Shown piece by piece: positions 48,484 through 56,562 of a stretch of DNA of 64,000 nt. Below the pieces are notes generated by a model, which did no database searches, was not told the DNA's origin, and was given only the letters and a program-made list of their open reading frames with translations. The translations under genes and the position numbers were made by a program. Source of the stretch: Streptomyces sp. NBC_00820 (GTDB lineage Bacteria > Actinomycetota > Actinomycetes > Streptomycetales > Streptomycetaceae); the NCBI RefSeq assembly GCF_036347055.1, contig NZ_CP108882.1, forward strand, positions 5,940,001 to 6,004,000, read 5' to 3'. How positions within the stretch are numbered: position 1 is the stretch's first letter; each line of letters starts with the position of its first letter.

Positions 48484-48505
48484 GGAGAAAGAGGGGGATG
48501 CGAAT

Positions 48506-48553
48506 TCAGCAGGACGGGCGACACACGCAGCCCGCGTAGCGGACGAGGTCCAT
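48506..48553 (-). CDS. Cys-containing leader peptide (MDLVRYAGCVCRPSC)
   Basis: A 15-codon ORF from ATG 48553 to TGA 48506, with a good ribosome site (ggaggg, 5 nt spacing). Three of its last seven residues are cysteine. Small upstream ORFs with clustered Cys codons act as cysteine-responsive attenuators before sulfur-metabolism genes in mycobacteria, and similar leader peptides are common in Streptomyces. The following genes encode cysteine dioxygenase and rhodanese, so sensing of cysteinyl-tRNA supply is a coherent explanation. A GC-rich hairpin lies between it and the first structural gene. Confidence 0.7.
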   Translation of the reverse strand: MDLVRYAGCVCRPSC

Positions 48554-48668
48554 GTGGACCCTCCGCCACAGGCGCGCACAGGTGTCGGTCACGATCCGGA
48601 GTACAGCACGCTGCCGTACTCCGGTCAATCCACCGTCACCATGTGGACGGAGCACGCCGGGCGCACGG

Positions 48669-50303
48669 TCAGCGCACTCCGGAACCGGCCTCCGCCGCCT
48701 CCTTCACGGCACCGCCCAGCGCGGCCTCGGCCGCCGCGTAGAGATCGGCCGGGCGGACCCCGCTCAGCGCGGTGACCAGGTGGCCGTCGGGGCGCACCAG
48801 CAGCACGCTGTGCGCCGGCGCGCCCGGGTAGCTCTCGGCGACCAGCAGCTCGGCCGGGTGCGGGAGCGCCGTCACCGCGGCCGCGAGCCGGGGCATGACC
48901 CCGGCGGACATCCAGTGCCTGCGGTCCCACACGCCCGTGCCCGGTGCGATCAGCACGACGAGCAGCGCGCCGCGGCCGAGCCGCTCGCGCAGCCGTACGA
49001 AGGAACCGTCCTCCGCGGTGACCCGTACATCGGTCACCGGTGCGCCGGGCGGGGTGTCGACCGGGATCTCGGCCTCCAGGTGCCGGGGCGCGAGTGGCGA
49101 ACCGGCGTACGCCCCCGGCGCGCCCAGCGGCCCGCGCCCCAAGTGGCCGTCCGTGAGGAGCAGGTCGTGGTTCCGGGCGGTGCCGGGCACGTAGTGGCGC
49201 AGCCCGCCTCCGCCGCGCAGCACGGGCAGCGCCTGGTCGGCGGCGCGCAGCCGGGCGGCGACCACCGCGCGCCGCTCGGTCTGATAGCTGTCCAGCAGCG
49301 CCTCGTGCGGGCCGTGATGCCAGGCAGGGGCGAGCTTCCAGGCCAGGTTGTCGGCGTCCCTGAGCCCCTCGTCGAGCTCCTGGGTGCCGAGGGCGCCGAG
49401 CAGGTGGGCCGCGTCCCCGGCGAGGAAGACCCGGTCGGCGCGCCACCGCCGGGCCAGCCGGTGGTGCACGGTGTGGACACCGGTGTCGAGGAGGTCGTAC
49501 GTCGGCGTGGAGCCGTCGGTCCAGCCCGCGAGGGTCTCGCGGATCCGGGCCACCACAAGCTCCGGCGTGACCAGGTCCTTGCCCGGCGGCAGCAGCCAGT
49601 CCAGGCGCCACACGCTGTCGGGGAGGGGGCGGGCGGTCACCTCTCCGGCCGAGGGCCCGGACGACCGCCACGGCGGCATCCGATGGAGCAACGCCTGACC
49701 CTCCCCGGGAAGTTCCGCGCGCAGGGTGGCGACCGCGCGCCGTTCCACCGCCGTACGGCCCGGGAAGCGGATGTCCTGCAGTTTGCGCACGGTCGAGCGG
49801 GGGCCGTCGCAGCCGACCAGGTAGCTGCCGCGCCACCACGTGCCCTGGGATCCGCGCGTGTGCGCGCTGACGCCGGAACGCTCCTGCTCGATCGCGTCGA
49901 GCCGGCTGTCGGCGGCCATCTCGACCAGCGGCTCGTGCGCGACGGCCGCGCGCAGGGCGCCCGTCAGGACGTGCTGGGCGATGTGCAGCGGGGCGGGTCC
50001 GCCCTCCGCGAAGGTGAGCTCGCTCATCACCTGGTTGCGCCGCAGCGACCGCCAGCCGGTCCAACGCAGGCCGTGGTCATCGAGGGCGATCCCGGTCAGC
50101 CGTTCCAGCAGGGCGGCCGTGTCCTCGCGCAGTACGACGGTGCGCGCAGGGCGTGGCTCGTCCTTGCCGGGGCCTTCGTCGAGGACGACGGACGGCACCT
50201 CCTGGCGGGCCAGCGCCAGTGCGAGCGTGAGCCCGACGGGCCCCGCTCCGACGATGATCACCGGGTCCACGGCGCGGTGCCTCCTGTCCGCGGTGGTGCC
50301 CAT
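48669..50303 (-). CDS. FAD-dependent aromatic-type monooxygenase
   Basis: 544 aa from ATG 50303. A PHBH-family (FAD_binding_3) flavoprotein: GAGPVGLTLALALAR Rossmann motif near residue 17, the substrate-side YLVGCDGPRSTVR (the DG motif), and RVFLAGDAAHLLG as GD motif. The segment that usually follows (P-x-G-G-Q-G-x-N-x-G) reads ALGTQELDEGLRDADNLAWKL, so the flavin-binding Gly/Asn pattern is altered. The C-terminal 130 residues form the thioredoxin-like third domain. The substrate is unknown and no degradation or antibiotic cluster is adjacent. No clear ribosome site was found; a start 19 codons upstream at 50360 is possible. Confidence 0.82.
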   Translation of the reverse strand: MGTTADRRHRAVDPVIIVGAGPVGLTLALALARQEVPSVVLDEGPGKDEPRPARTVVLREDTAALLERLTGIALDDHGLRWTGWRSLRRNQVMSELTFAEGGPAPLHIAQHVLTGALRAAVAHEPLVEMAADSRLDAIEQERSGVSAHTRGSQGTWWRGSYLVGCDGPRSTVRKLQDIRFPGRTAVERRAVATLRAELPGEGQALLHRMPPWRSSGPSAGEVTARPLPDSVWRLDWLLPPGKDLVTPELVVARIRETLAGWTDGSTPTYDLLDTGVHTVHHRLARRWRADRVFLAGDAAHLLGALGTQELDEGLRDADNLAWKLAPAWHHGPHEALLDSYQTERRAVVAARLRAADQALPVLRGGGGLRHYVPGTARNHDLLLTDGHLGRGPLGAPGAYAGSPLAPRHLEAEIPVDTPPGAPVTDVRVTAEDGSFVRLRERLGRGALLVVLIAPGTGVWDRRHWMSAGVMPRLAAAVTALPHPAELLVAESYPGAPAHSVLLVRPDGHLVTALSGVRPADLYAAAEAALGGAVKEAAEAGSGVR

Positions 50304-50445
50304 GTGGACACGGATGAACAGGAAGGTGAAGCGGGGTGCACGATCACAGAACGTATGCAACCCATTGGCAGAGTTTGCGTCAAGTGACCGGGGCCCGTGG
50401 CGATCACGCTGTCAAGGATCGTGGAGCGCGCCCGCGACCGCAACA

Positions 50446-50479
50446 CCGGAGGCAGTGACGATCACGTCACTGCCTCCGG
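50446..50479. terminator. gluABCD operon terminator
   Basis: A perfect 15-bp stem (ccggaggcagtgacg / cgtcactgcctccgg) with a 4-nt loop, 26 nt after the gluD stop. Perfectly symmetrical, so it can act in both directions. Confidence 0.92.
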
Positions 50480-50504
50480 GCGGGTCATGCCTTTTGAACG
50501 ATCG

Positions 50505-51440
50505 TCACTTCCTGGCGCCGCCGAAGTCGCCGATGCCGGAGACGTCGTCGGACGGGTCGGCTCCGGTCGCCGCCGTGCCCGCGAGCTCCACCACGTCCTG
50601 GGCTCCGAGCACCGCGCCGGTCGACTTCCTGCGCCGCCTCAGCCGTCCCTCCAGCCAGCTCGCGAAGGAGGTGAGGGAGAAGTTGATGGCCACGAAGATC
50701 ACGGCCACGACGGTGAACGAGGCGATGGTGTTGGCGCCGTAGTAGGCGCTCATCGTGCCGGCCGAGGCGAGCAGTTCGGGGAAGGTGAGGACCGCTCCGC
50801 CGAGTGCGGTGTCCTTCACGATCACGACGAGCTGGCTCACGATCGCCGGGAGCATCGCGGTGACCGCCTGCGGCAGCAGGATGAGCCGCATGACCTGTCC
50901 CTTGCGCAGACCGATCGCCATCGCCGCCTCGGACTGGCCCTTCGGCAGGGACAGGATGCCCGAGCGCACGATCTCCGCGAGCACCGACGCGTTGTACAGC
51001 ACCAGGCCGGTGACCACCGCGTACAGCGGGCGATCGTCCGAACTGACGTCCGTGTACTGCGCGTACAGGGCGTTCCCGAAGATCATCAGGACCAGCACCG
51101 GGATGGCGCGGAAGAACTCGACGAGGGCCGCCGCCGGCACGCGTATCCACGCGTGGTCCGAGAGGCGGGCTATGCCGAGCGTGGCGCCCAGCGGCAGCGC
51201 GATGACCATGGCCAGCGCCGCGGCCTTCAGGGTGTTCTGAAGGCCGGGCCAGATGTACGCCGAGTAGGCCTCGGAGCCGAAGTACGGCTTCCACAGCACC
51301 CAGGCCAGCTGGCCCTTCTCGTCGAGGGACGTGTACACCCACCACAGGACGGCCGCGAGGGCGACCAGGAAGACCGCCGTGTACAGGACGTTGCGCCGCT
51401 TGGCGCCGGGTCCCGGGGCGTCGTACAGGACCGAACTCAT
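50505..51440 (-). CDS. gluD: Glutamate ABC transporter permease GluD
   Basis: 311 aa from ATG 51440, overlapping the gluC stop (ATGA). A polar amino-acid uptake (HAAT) permease with five or so helices. The EAA motif region reads SEAAMAIGLRKGQVMRLILLPQAV. One helix near 20-40 precedes a long external loop (LDEKGQLAWVLWKPYFGSEA). The C-terminal 60 residues are a charged cytoplasmic tail (LEGRLRRRRKSTGAVLG) not found in short homologues. Pairs with GluC as a heterodimeric channel. Last gene of the operon, followed by a strong terminator. Confidence 0.94.
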   Translation of the reverse strand: MSSVLYDAPGPGAKRRNVLYTAVFLVALAAVLWWVYTSLDEKGQLAWVLWKPYFGSEAYSAYIWPGLQNTLKAAALAMVIALPLGATLGIARLSDHAWIRVPAAALVEFFRAIPVLVLMIFGNALYAQYTDVSSDDRPLYAVVTGLVLYNASVLAEIVRSGILSLPKGQSEAAMAIGLRKGQVMRLILLPQAVTAMLPAIVSQLVVIVKDTALGGAVLTFPELLASAGTMSAYYGANTIASFTVVAVIFVAINFSLTSFASWLEGRLRRRRKSTGAVLGAQDVVELAGTAATGADPSDDVSGIGDFGGARK

Positions 51441-52102
51441 CGCTTCACCGCCACCTTCTTGCCCAGCCAGCCGAGGATCAGACCGGTCGGCAGCGTCAGG
51501 CAGCAGAACCCGAAGGCGATGATCGCGGAGATCAGCAGCAGCTGCGCCTCCTTCTCCACCATCTCCTTCATCAGGAGCGCCGCTTCCGCCACGCCGATCG
51601 CCGCCGCCACCGTCGTGTTCTTCGTCAACGCGATCAGTACGTTGGCCAGCGGCCCGACGGCCGCGCGGAAGGCCTGTGGCAGCACGATCAGGCCCAGCAC
51701 CTGGGTGAAGCTCAGACCGATGGCCCGTGCCGCCTCCGCCTGGCCGACCGGCACCGTGTTGATGCCGGCGCGGATCGCCTCGCAGACGAAGGACGACGTG
51801 TAGAGGATCAGACCGAGCACGGCCAGCCGGAAGTTGGCCGTGTCGACCACCTCCGACCCCAGGCTGATGCCCAGCGTGTCCTTCAGGCCGAGCGACGCGA
51901 ACAGGATGATCACCGTGAGCGGGATGTTCCGCACGATGTTCACGTAGGTGGTGGCGAAGCCGCGCATCAGCGGCACCGGACCCACCCGCATGCCGGCCAG
52001 CAAGGTGCCCCAGATCAGGGAGCCCACGGCCGACAGCAGCGTGAGCTGCACGGTCGTCCAGAAGGCGCCCAGCACGTCGTACTTGTCAAGAAAGTCGAAC
52101 AC
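51437..52102 (-). CDS. gluC: Glutamate ABC transporter permease GluC
   Basis: 221 aa from GTG 52102. HAAT-type permease of about five helices, with the ATPase-docking EAA loop QAEAARAIGLSFTQVLGLIVLPQAFRAAVGPL. VNIVRNIPLTVIILFASLGLKDTLG is the family's N-terminal block. The gene starts 75 bp after gluB and overlaps gluD by 4 bp. Partner of GluD in glutamate import. Confidence 0.94.
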   Translation of the reverse strand: MFDFLDKYDVLGAFWTTVQLTLLSAVGSLIWGTLLAGMRVGPVPLMRGFATTYVNIVRNIPLTVIILFASLGLKDTLGISLGSEVVDTANFRLAVLGLILYTSSFVCEAIRAGINTVPVGQAEAARAIGLSFTQVLGLIVLPQAFRAAVGPLANVLIALTKNTTVAAAIGVAEAALLMKEMVEKEAQLLLISAIIAFGFCCLTLPTGLILGWLGKKVAVKR

Positions 52103-52177
52103 GATCTCCCGCGCTTTCGCGTGTAGGGATGCCCGGGTGCGCCGCTCTCACGGGCGGCGCACCCGCCGGGCGTTGCC

Positions 52178-53011
52178 TCAGCTCTTGATGTCACCGATCG
52201 CCGGAGCGGGCTCGTTCTTGTAGCCGGCGGGACCGAAGTTCTTGTCCACGGCCTTCTGCCACGACTTGTCGGCGACCATGTCCCCGAGGGCCTTGTCGAT
52301 CTTGCCCTTGAGGTCGCTGCCCTTCTTGACGCCGATGCCGTAGTTCTCGTTCGTCATCTTCAGGCCGCCGAGCTTGAACTTGCCCTTGAACTGCGCCTGG
52401 GCGGCGTAACCCGCGAGGATCGAGTCGTCCGTGGTCAGCGCGTCGATCGCCTTGCTCTGCAGACCGGTCAGGCAGGCCGAGTACGTCGGGTACACCTGGA
52501 GCTGCGCCTTGGGGGCGAGCTTGTCCTTGACGTTCTGCGCCGACGTCGAGCCGGTCACCGAGCACAGCTTCTTCTTGTTCAGGTCCGACGGCGCCTTGAC
52601 GGAGCTGTCGTCCGCGCGGACCAGCACGTCCTGGTGGGCCAGCAGGTAGGGGCCGGCGAAGTCGACCTTCTGCTGACGCTCCGGGGTGATCGAGTACGTG
52701 GCGGCGATGAAGTCGACGTCACCGCGCTGCAGCATGGTCTCGCGGTCGGCGCTCTTCGACTCCTTCCACTCGATCTGGTCCGGCTTGTAGCCGAGCTTGC
52801 CGGCGATGTAGGTGGCCACGTCCACGTCGAAGCCCGCGTAGCCCTGCGGGGTCTTCTGGCCGAGGCCGGGCTGGTCGAACTTGATGCCGATGGTGATCTT
52901 CTTGCCGCCGCCGGAGGCGCCGTCGTCCTTCTTGCCGCCACCGCACGCGGTGGCGGACACGGCGAGGGCGAGTACGACGGCCGAGGTGGCGGTGACCTTG
53001 CGGAGCTTCAT
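52178..53011 (-). CDS. gluB: Glutamate-binding lipoprotein GluB
   Basis: 277 aa from ATG 53011 with gaagga 9 nt upstream. The signal peptide ends in the lipobox ATAC with Cys23 as lipid-anchored residue. The mature part is a type II (SBP_bac_3) binding protein: FDVDVATYIAGKLGYKP, DFIAATYSITPERQQKVDFAGPY and YGIGVKKGSDLKGKIDKAL. It captures glutamate outside the membrane and hands it to GluCD. It is separated from gluA by 169 bp that contain a stable hairpin, which may raise or lower its expression relative to the ATPase. Confidence 0.94.
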   Translation of the reverse strand: MKLRKVTATSAVVLALAVSATACGGGKKDDGASGGGKKITIGIKFDQPGLGQKTPQGYAGFDVDVATYIAGKLGYKPDQIEWKESKSADRETMLQRGDVDFIAATYSITPERQQKVDFAGPYLLAHQDVLVRADDSSVKAPSDLNKKKLCSVTGSTSAQNVKDKLAPKAQLQVYPTYSACLTGLQSKAIDALTTDDSILAGYAAQAQFKGKFKLGGLKMTNENYGIGVKKGSDLKGKIDKALGDMVADKSWQKAVDKNFGPAGYKNEPAPAIGDIKS

Positions 53012-53059
53012 CGAGAACATCCTTCGAGTGGTGAGGAAAGCGGTCCGTGAGGGGCGGGT

Positions 53060-53086
53060 GGCCGCCCCGGGACGTCCGGGGCGGCC
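53060..53086 (-). promoter_or_regulatory. Hairpin in the gluA-gluB gap
   Basis: 11-bp perfect stem ggccgccccgg / ccggggcggcc with a 5-nt loop, about 50 nt upstream of the gluB start and within the operon. A partial terminator or an mRNA-stabilising element that sets the binding-protein to ATPase ratio would fit. Confidence 0.6.
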
Positions 53087-53180
53087 CAGGCGGTCCGGAG
53101 CGCCCTGGCGGGCGCCTGGCACGTCCGGTGGGCGTCCGGGGGGCGTCCCGAGGTGGCCGGGGCGCGTGGGCTCGGGGCCG

Positions 53181-53957
53181 TCAGTGGTGCAGGATCTTGG
53201 ACAGGAAGTCCTTGGCCCGGTCGCTGCGCGGATTGCTGAAGAACTGCTCGGGTGCCGCCTGTTCGACGATGCGGCCGTCCGCCATGAAGACCACACGGTT
53301 CGCGGCCGAGCGCGCGAAACCCATCTCATGGGTGACGACGATCATCGTCATGCCCTCGCGGGCCAGCTGCTGCATGACCTCGAGGACCTCGTTGATCATC
53401 TCGGGGTCGAGCGCCGAGGTCGGCTCGTCGAAGAGCATCACCTTCGGGTCCATCGCCAGCGCCCGGGCGATGGCGACGCGCTGCTGCTGGCCACCGGACA
53501 ACTGGGCGGGGTACTTGTCCGCCTGCGTGCCCACACCGACCCGGTCGAGCAGGGCCCGCGCCTTCTCCTCGGCCTGCTTCCGGTCCGCCCTGCGGACCTT
53601 GATCTGGCCCAGCATCACGTTCTCGAGCACGGTCTTGTGCGCGAAGAGGTTGAAGGACTGGAACACCATCCCGACGTCCGCCCGCAGCCGGGCCAGCGCC
53701 TTGCCCTCCTGGGGCAGCGACTTGCCGTCGATCGTGATGGCGCCCGAATCGATCGTCTCCAGGCGGTTGATGGTGCGGCACAGGGTCGACTTTCCGGACC
53801 CGGAGGGCCCGATGACCACGACGACCTCACCGCGGGTGATCGTCAGGTCGATGTCCTGGAGCACGTGCAACGCGCCGAAGTGCTTGTTGACGCTCTTCAG
53901 GACGACCAGTTCGTCGGACGCGGCCAGGTCTTCCTTGGCCACCGATACTTCGGTCAT
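53181..53957 (-). CDS. gluA: Glutamate ABC transporter ATPase GluA
   Basis: 258 aa from ATG 53957. HAAT-type ATPase: Walker A GPSGSGKS at 50-57, Q-loop [12 protein letters not shown], signature [15 protein letters not shown], Walker [14 protein letters not shown] and H-loop [15 protein letters not shown]. The first 17 residues are an extra hydrophilic lead. It is the first gene of gluABCD, which is transcribed away from gluRK across a 296-bp control region. Confidence 0.96.
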   Translation of the reverse strand: MTEVSVAKEDLAASDELVVLKSVNKHFGALHVLQDIDLTITRGEVVVVIGPSGSGKSTLCRTINRLETIDSGAITIDGKSLPQEGKALARLRADVGMVFQSFNLFAHKTVLENVMLGQIKVRRADRKQAEEKARALLDRVGVGTQADKYPAQLSGGQQQRVAIARALAMDPKVMLFDEPTSALDPEMINEVLEVMQQLAREGMTMIVVTHEMGFARSAANRVVFMADGRIVEQAAPEQFFSNPRSDRAKDFLSKILHH

Positions 53958-54253
53958 CGCTCTCGGGCTCCGTCCTCCTCGGTTTCGGTGGACAGTAGTG
54001 AGCCCCGGTGACCAGCGTCATCACATCTGAGGTGAATCTGAGCATCACGATCCGATAGCAAACGGACACGTGTCGTAGCACTTGCCGCCCATACGCGTAT
54101 CGGCCGGATAACGGAACTCCCGGGCAACCCGAACCCTCTTGACGCCGTCCCGGTCCATCGGCATCACTGCCATGGTGCACGCGCGCGGATGCGGCGGTGT
54201 ACAAGCCGGACGAGAACCGGGACCGTACGACCACCGAACAGAAGGGGGCGGGA
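53958..54253. promoter_or_regulatory. gluA-gluR divergent control region
   Basis: 296 bp between the uptake operon and its sensor pair. It contains two perfect 10-bp palindromes, gacacgtgtc (54065-54074) and atacgcgtat (54091-54100), 26 bp apart centre to centre, in an AT-richer patch. They are plausible sites for GluR or another regulator. Confidence 0.5.
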
Positions 54254-54940
54254 ATGAGACTGCTGCTCGTCGAGGACGACAACCACGTCGCCGCCGCTCT
54301 CTCTGCGATCCTCGCGCGCCACGGATTCCACGTCACCCACGCGCGCAGCGGTGAGGAGGCCCTCCAGGCGCTCGTCCCCGAGGGCGACGGATTCGGTGTG
54401 GTCCTGCTCGACCTCGGGCTGCCCGACCAGGACGGGTACGAGGTCTGCGGCAAGATCCGCAAGCGCACCAGCACCCCGGTGATCATGGTCACCGCACGCT
54501 CCGACGTCCGCTCCCGCATCCACGGGCTCAACATGGGCGCCGACGACTACGTGGTGAAGCCGTACGACACCGGGGAGCTGCTCGCCCGGATCCACGCCGT
54601 CAGCCGGCGTACCGTCCACGAGGATCCCGCGACCGGCGGCGAGAGCGCCCTGCTGCTCGGCCCGGTCCGCATCGAACTGCCCACCAGGAAGGTCATGGTG
54701 GACGGTTCGAACGTCCAGCTGACCCGCAAGGAGTTCGATCTGCTCGCGCTGCTCGCCCAGCGCCCCGGAGTGGTCTTCCGGCGCGAGCAGATCATCAGCG
54801 AGGTGTGGCAGACGAGCTGGGAGGGCACCGGGCGCACCCTGGAGGTGCACGTCGCCTCCCTGCGCGCCAAGCTGCGGCTGCCCGCGCTGATCGAGACCGT
54901 ACGCGGCGTCGGCTACCGGCTCGTCGCCCCGGCCGGTTAG
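54254..54940 (+). CDS. gluR: OmpR-family response regulator GluR
   Basis: 228 aa from ATG 54254, with aagggggcggga upstream. Receiver domain: LLVEDDNH, Asp53 in VLLDLGLPD, T at MVTARS and K at VVKPYD. A winged-helix OmpR domain follows (LTRKEFDLLALLAQRPGVVF, TLEVHVASLRAKL). In S. coelicolor the homologous GluR-GluK pair senses external glutamate and controls the neighbouring gluABCD operon and antibiotic output. The kinase gene follows after 9 bp. Confidence 0.93.
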   Translation: MRLLLVEDDNHVAAALSAILARHGFHVTHARSGEEALQALVPEGDGFGVVLLDLGLPDQDGYEVCGKIRKRTSTPVIMVTARSDVRSRIHGLNMGADDYVVKPYDTGELLARIHAVSRRTVHEDPATGGESALLLGPVRIELPTRKVMVDGSNVQLTRKEFDLLALLAQRPGVVFRREQIISEVWQTSWEGTGRTLEVHVASLRAKLRLPALIETVRGVGYRLVAPAG

Positions 54941-54949
54941 CGGGCACGG

Positions 54950-56353
54950 GTGCGCACACGGCTCCTGCCGCTGCTCATCGTCCTGATGGCGGCCGTACTC
55001 CTCGCACTCGGCGTCCCGCTCGCCATCAGTGTGGCCGGCGCCCAGCAGCAGAAGGTCGTCGTCGACCGGATCGACGACACCGCCCGCTTCGCCGCCCTCG
55101 CGCAGTTCGTCACCGACGCGCCGAACGGTTCCCGCGCCGCCGCCCCGGACGAGCGCCGGGAGACACTGCGCCGCGAACTGGACAGCTACTACGACGTGTA
55201 CGGCATTCGCGCGGGCGTCTTCTACCGCAACGGCTCCGCGATGGCCAACGCGCCTGACGACTGGTTCGTACCGCGGACGGGGGAGGTCCGGGCGGCGTTC
55301 GGCGAGGCGCTGCTCAGCCGTCGCAGTCACGACCCGCGCCAGGTGTGGCCGTGGCAGCGCGGCGGCGTCGTCGTCGCCTCCCCGGTCATCCGGGACGGGG
55401 ACGTCGTGGCGGTCGTGGTCACCGACTCGCCCACCGGGCAGATGCGTTCGCGGACCCTGCGCGGCTGGCTGTTCATCGGGGCCGGCGAGATCGCCGCGAT
55501 GCTGCTCGCCGTCGGTGCCGCGCTGCGCCTGACCGGCTGGGTGCTCAAGCCCGTGGGGATCCTGGACGCCACCACGCACGACATCGCCACCGGGCGCCTC
55601 AAGTCGCGCGTCGCGGTGGCCGGCGGGCCGCCGGAACTCAGACGCCTGGCCCGGTCGTTCAACGAGATGGCGGACAACGTCGAGGACGTGCTGGAGCAGC
55701 AGCGCGCCTTCGTCGCGGACGCCTCGCACCAGTTGCGCAACCCGCTCTCGGCGCTGCTGCTGCGCATCGAACTCCTCGCCCTCGAACTCCCGGAGGACAA
55801 CGAGGAGATCGGCTCGGTCCGCACCGAGGGCAAACGCCTCGCCCAGGTCCTGGACGACCTGCTCGGCCTGGCGCTGGCGGAGCACGCCGAGGCCGACCTC
55901 CGGCTGACCGACATCGGCGCGCTGGCCGGGGAACGGGTGGCCGCCTGGGCGCCGTCCGCCCGGGCCCGGGGCGTCCGGCTGACCGGTGACTGTCCGCCCA
56001 CCACCGCCTGGGCCGACCCGATCGCCCTGTCCAGCGCGCTGGACGCGGTGATCGACAACGCCGTGAAGTTCACCCCCGAGGACGGCGTGGTGGAGGTCAC
56101 CGTCGCCTCCACCGGTGACACCTCGAGGGTCCTGGTCACCGACACCGGTCCCGGCCTGACCGACGACGAACTCGCGCGCGTGGGCGACCGTTTCTGGCGC
56201 AGCGGCCGCCACCAGAACGTCAAGGGCTCGGGCCTCGGTCTGTCCATCACCCGCGCCCTGCTCGCGGCCGGCGGCGGCAGCCTCTCCTACGCGCACCACG
56301 AGCCGCGCGGGCTGCGGGTGACGGTGACGGTGCCACGGCACCGCCATCCGTAG
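54950..56353 (+). CDS. gluK: Sensor histidine kinase GluK
   Basis: 467 aa from GTG 54950. Helix 1 (LLPLLIVLMAAVLLALGVPLAI) and helix 2 (about 165-190, LFIGAGEIAAMLLAVGAAL) bracket an external sensor domain of about 140 residues. HAMP linker (LKPVGILDATTHDIATGRL), HisKA box FVADASHQLRNPLSALL with His260. ATPase with N box VIDNAVKFTPEDG, LVTDTGPGL and GSGLGLSITRALL. Expected to detect glutamate outside the cell and phosphorylate GluR. The downstream convergent gene is a TAXI-type solute-binding protein, which could serve as its periplasm-side partner (inference). Confidence 0.92.
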   Translation: MRTRLLPLLIVLMAAVLLALGVPLAISVAGAQQQKVVVDRIDDTARFAALAQFVTDAPNGSRAAAPDERRETLRRELDSYYDVYGIRAGVFYRNGSAMANAPDDWFVPRTGEVRAAFGEALLSRRSHDPRQVWPWQRGGVVVASPVIRDGDVVAVVVTDSPTGQMRSRTLRGWLFIGAGEIAAMLLAVGAALRLTGWVLKPVGILDATTHDIATGRLKSRVAVAGGPPELRRLARSFNEMADNVEDVLEQQRAFVADASHQLRNPLSALLLRIELLALELPEDNEEIGSVRTEGKRLAQVLDDLLGLALAEHAEADLRLTDIGALAGERVAAWAPSARARGVRLTGDCPPTTAWADPIALSSALDAVIDNAVKFTPEDGVVEVTVASTGDTSRVLVTDTGPGLTDDELARVGDRFWRSGRHQNVKGSGLGLSITRALLAAGGGSLSYAHHEPRGLRVTVTVPRHRHP

Positions 56354-56454
56354 CCCGCCCTGCCGGGCCGCCGCGCTTGCCGGGCCGCTTTGCGGCTCCT
56401 TGGGTGGCCGCCTCGCCGGCCCGTCGCCTGGCCGCCGTCGCCGGATCGTTGCCT

Positions 56455-56520
56455 CGTCGAGCCGTCGAGCCGTCGAGCCGTCGAGCCGTCGAGCCGTCGA
56501 GCCGTCGAGCCGTCGAGCCC
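56455..56520. repeat. 8-bp tandem repeat between gluK and the TAXI gene
   Basis: The unit gccgtcga is repeated seven times without a mismatch (56461-56516), with partial units on both sides. It lies in the 209-bp gap between two convergent genes. A period of 8 rules out a conserved coding function. Copy number is likely to vary between strains. Confidence 0.97.
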
Positions 56521-56562
56521 GCCGGTCCGTCAGCCCGCCGGTCCGCCGGCAGGCCGGTACCG

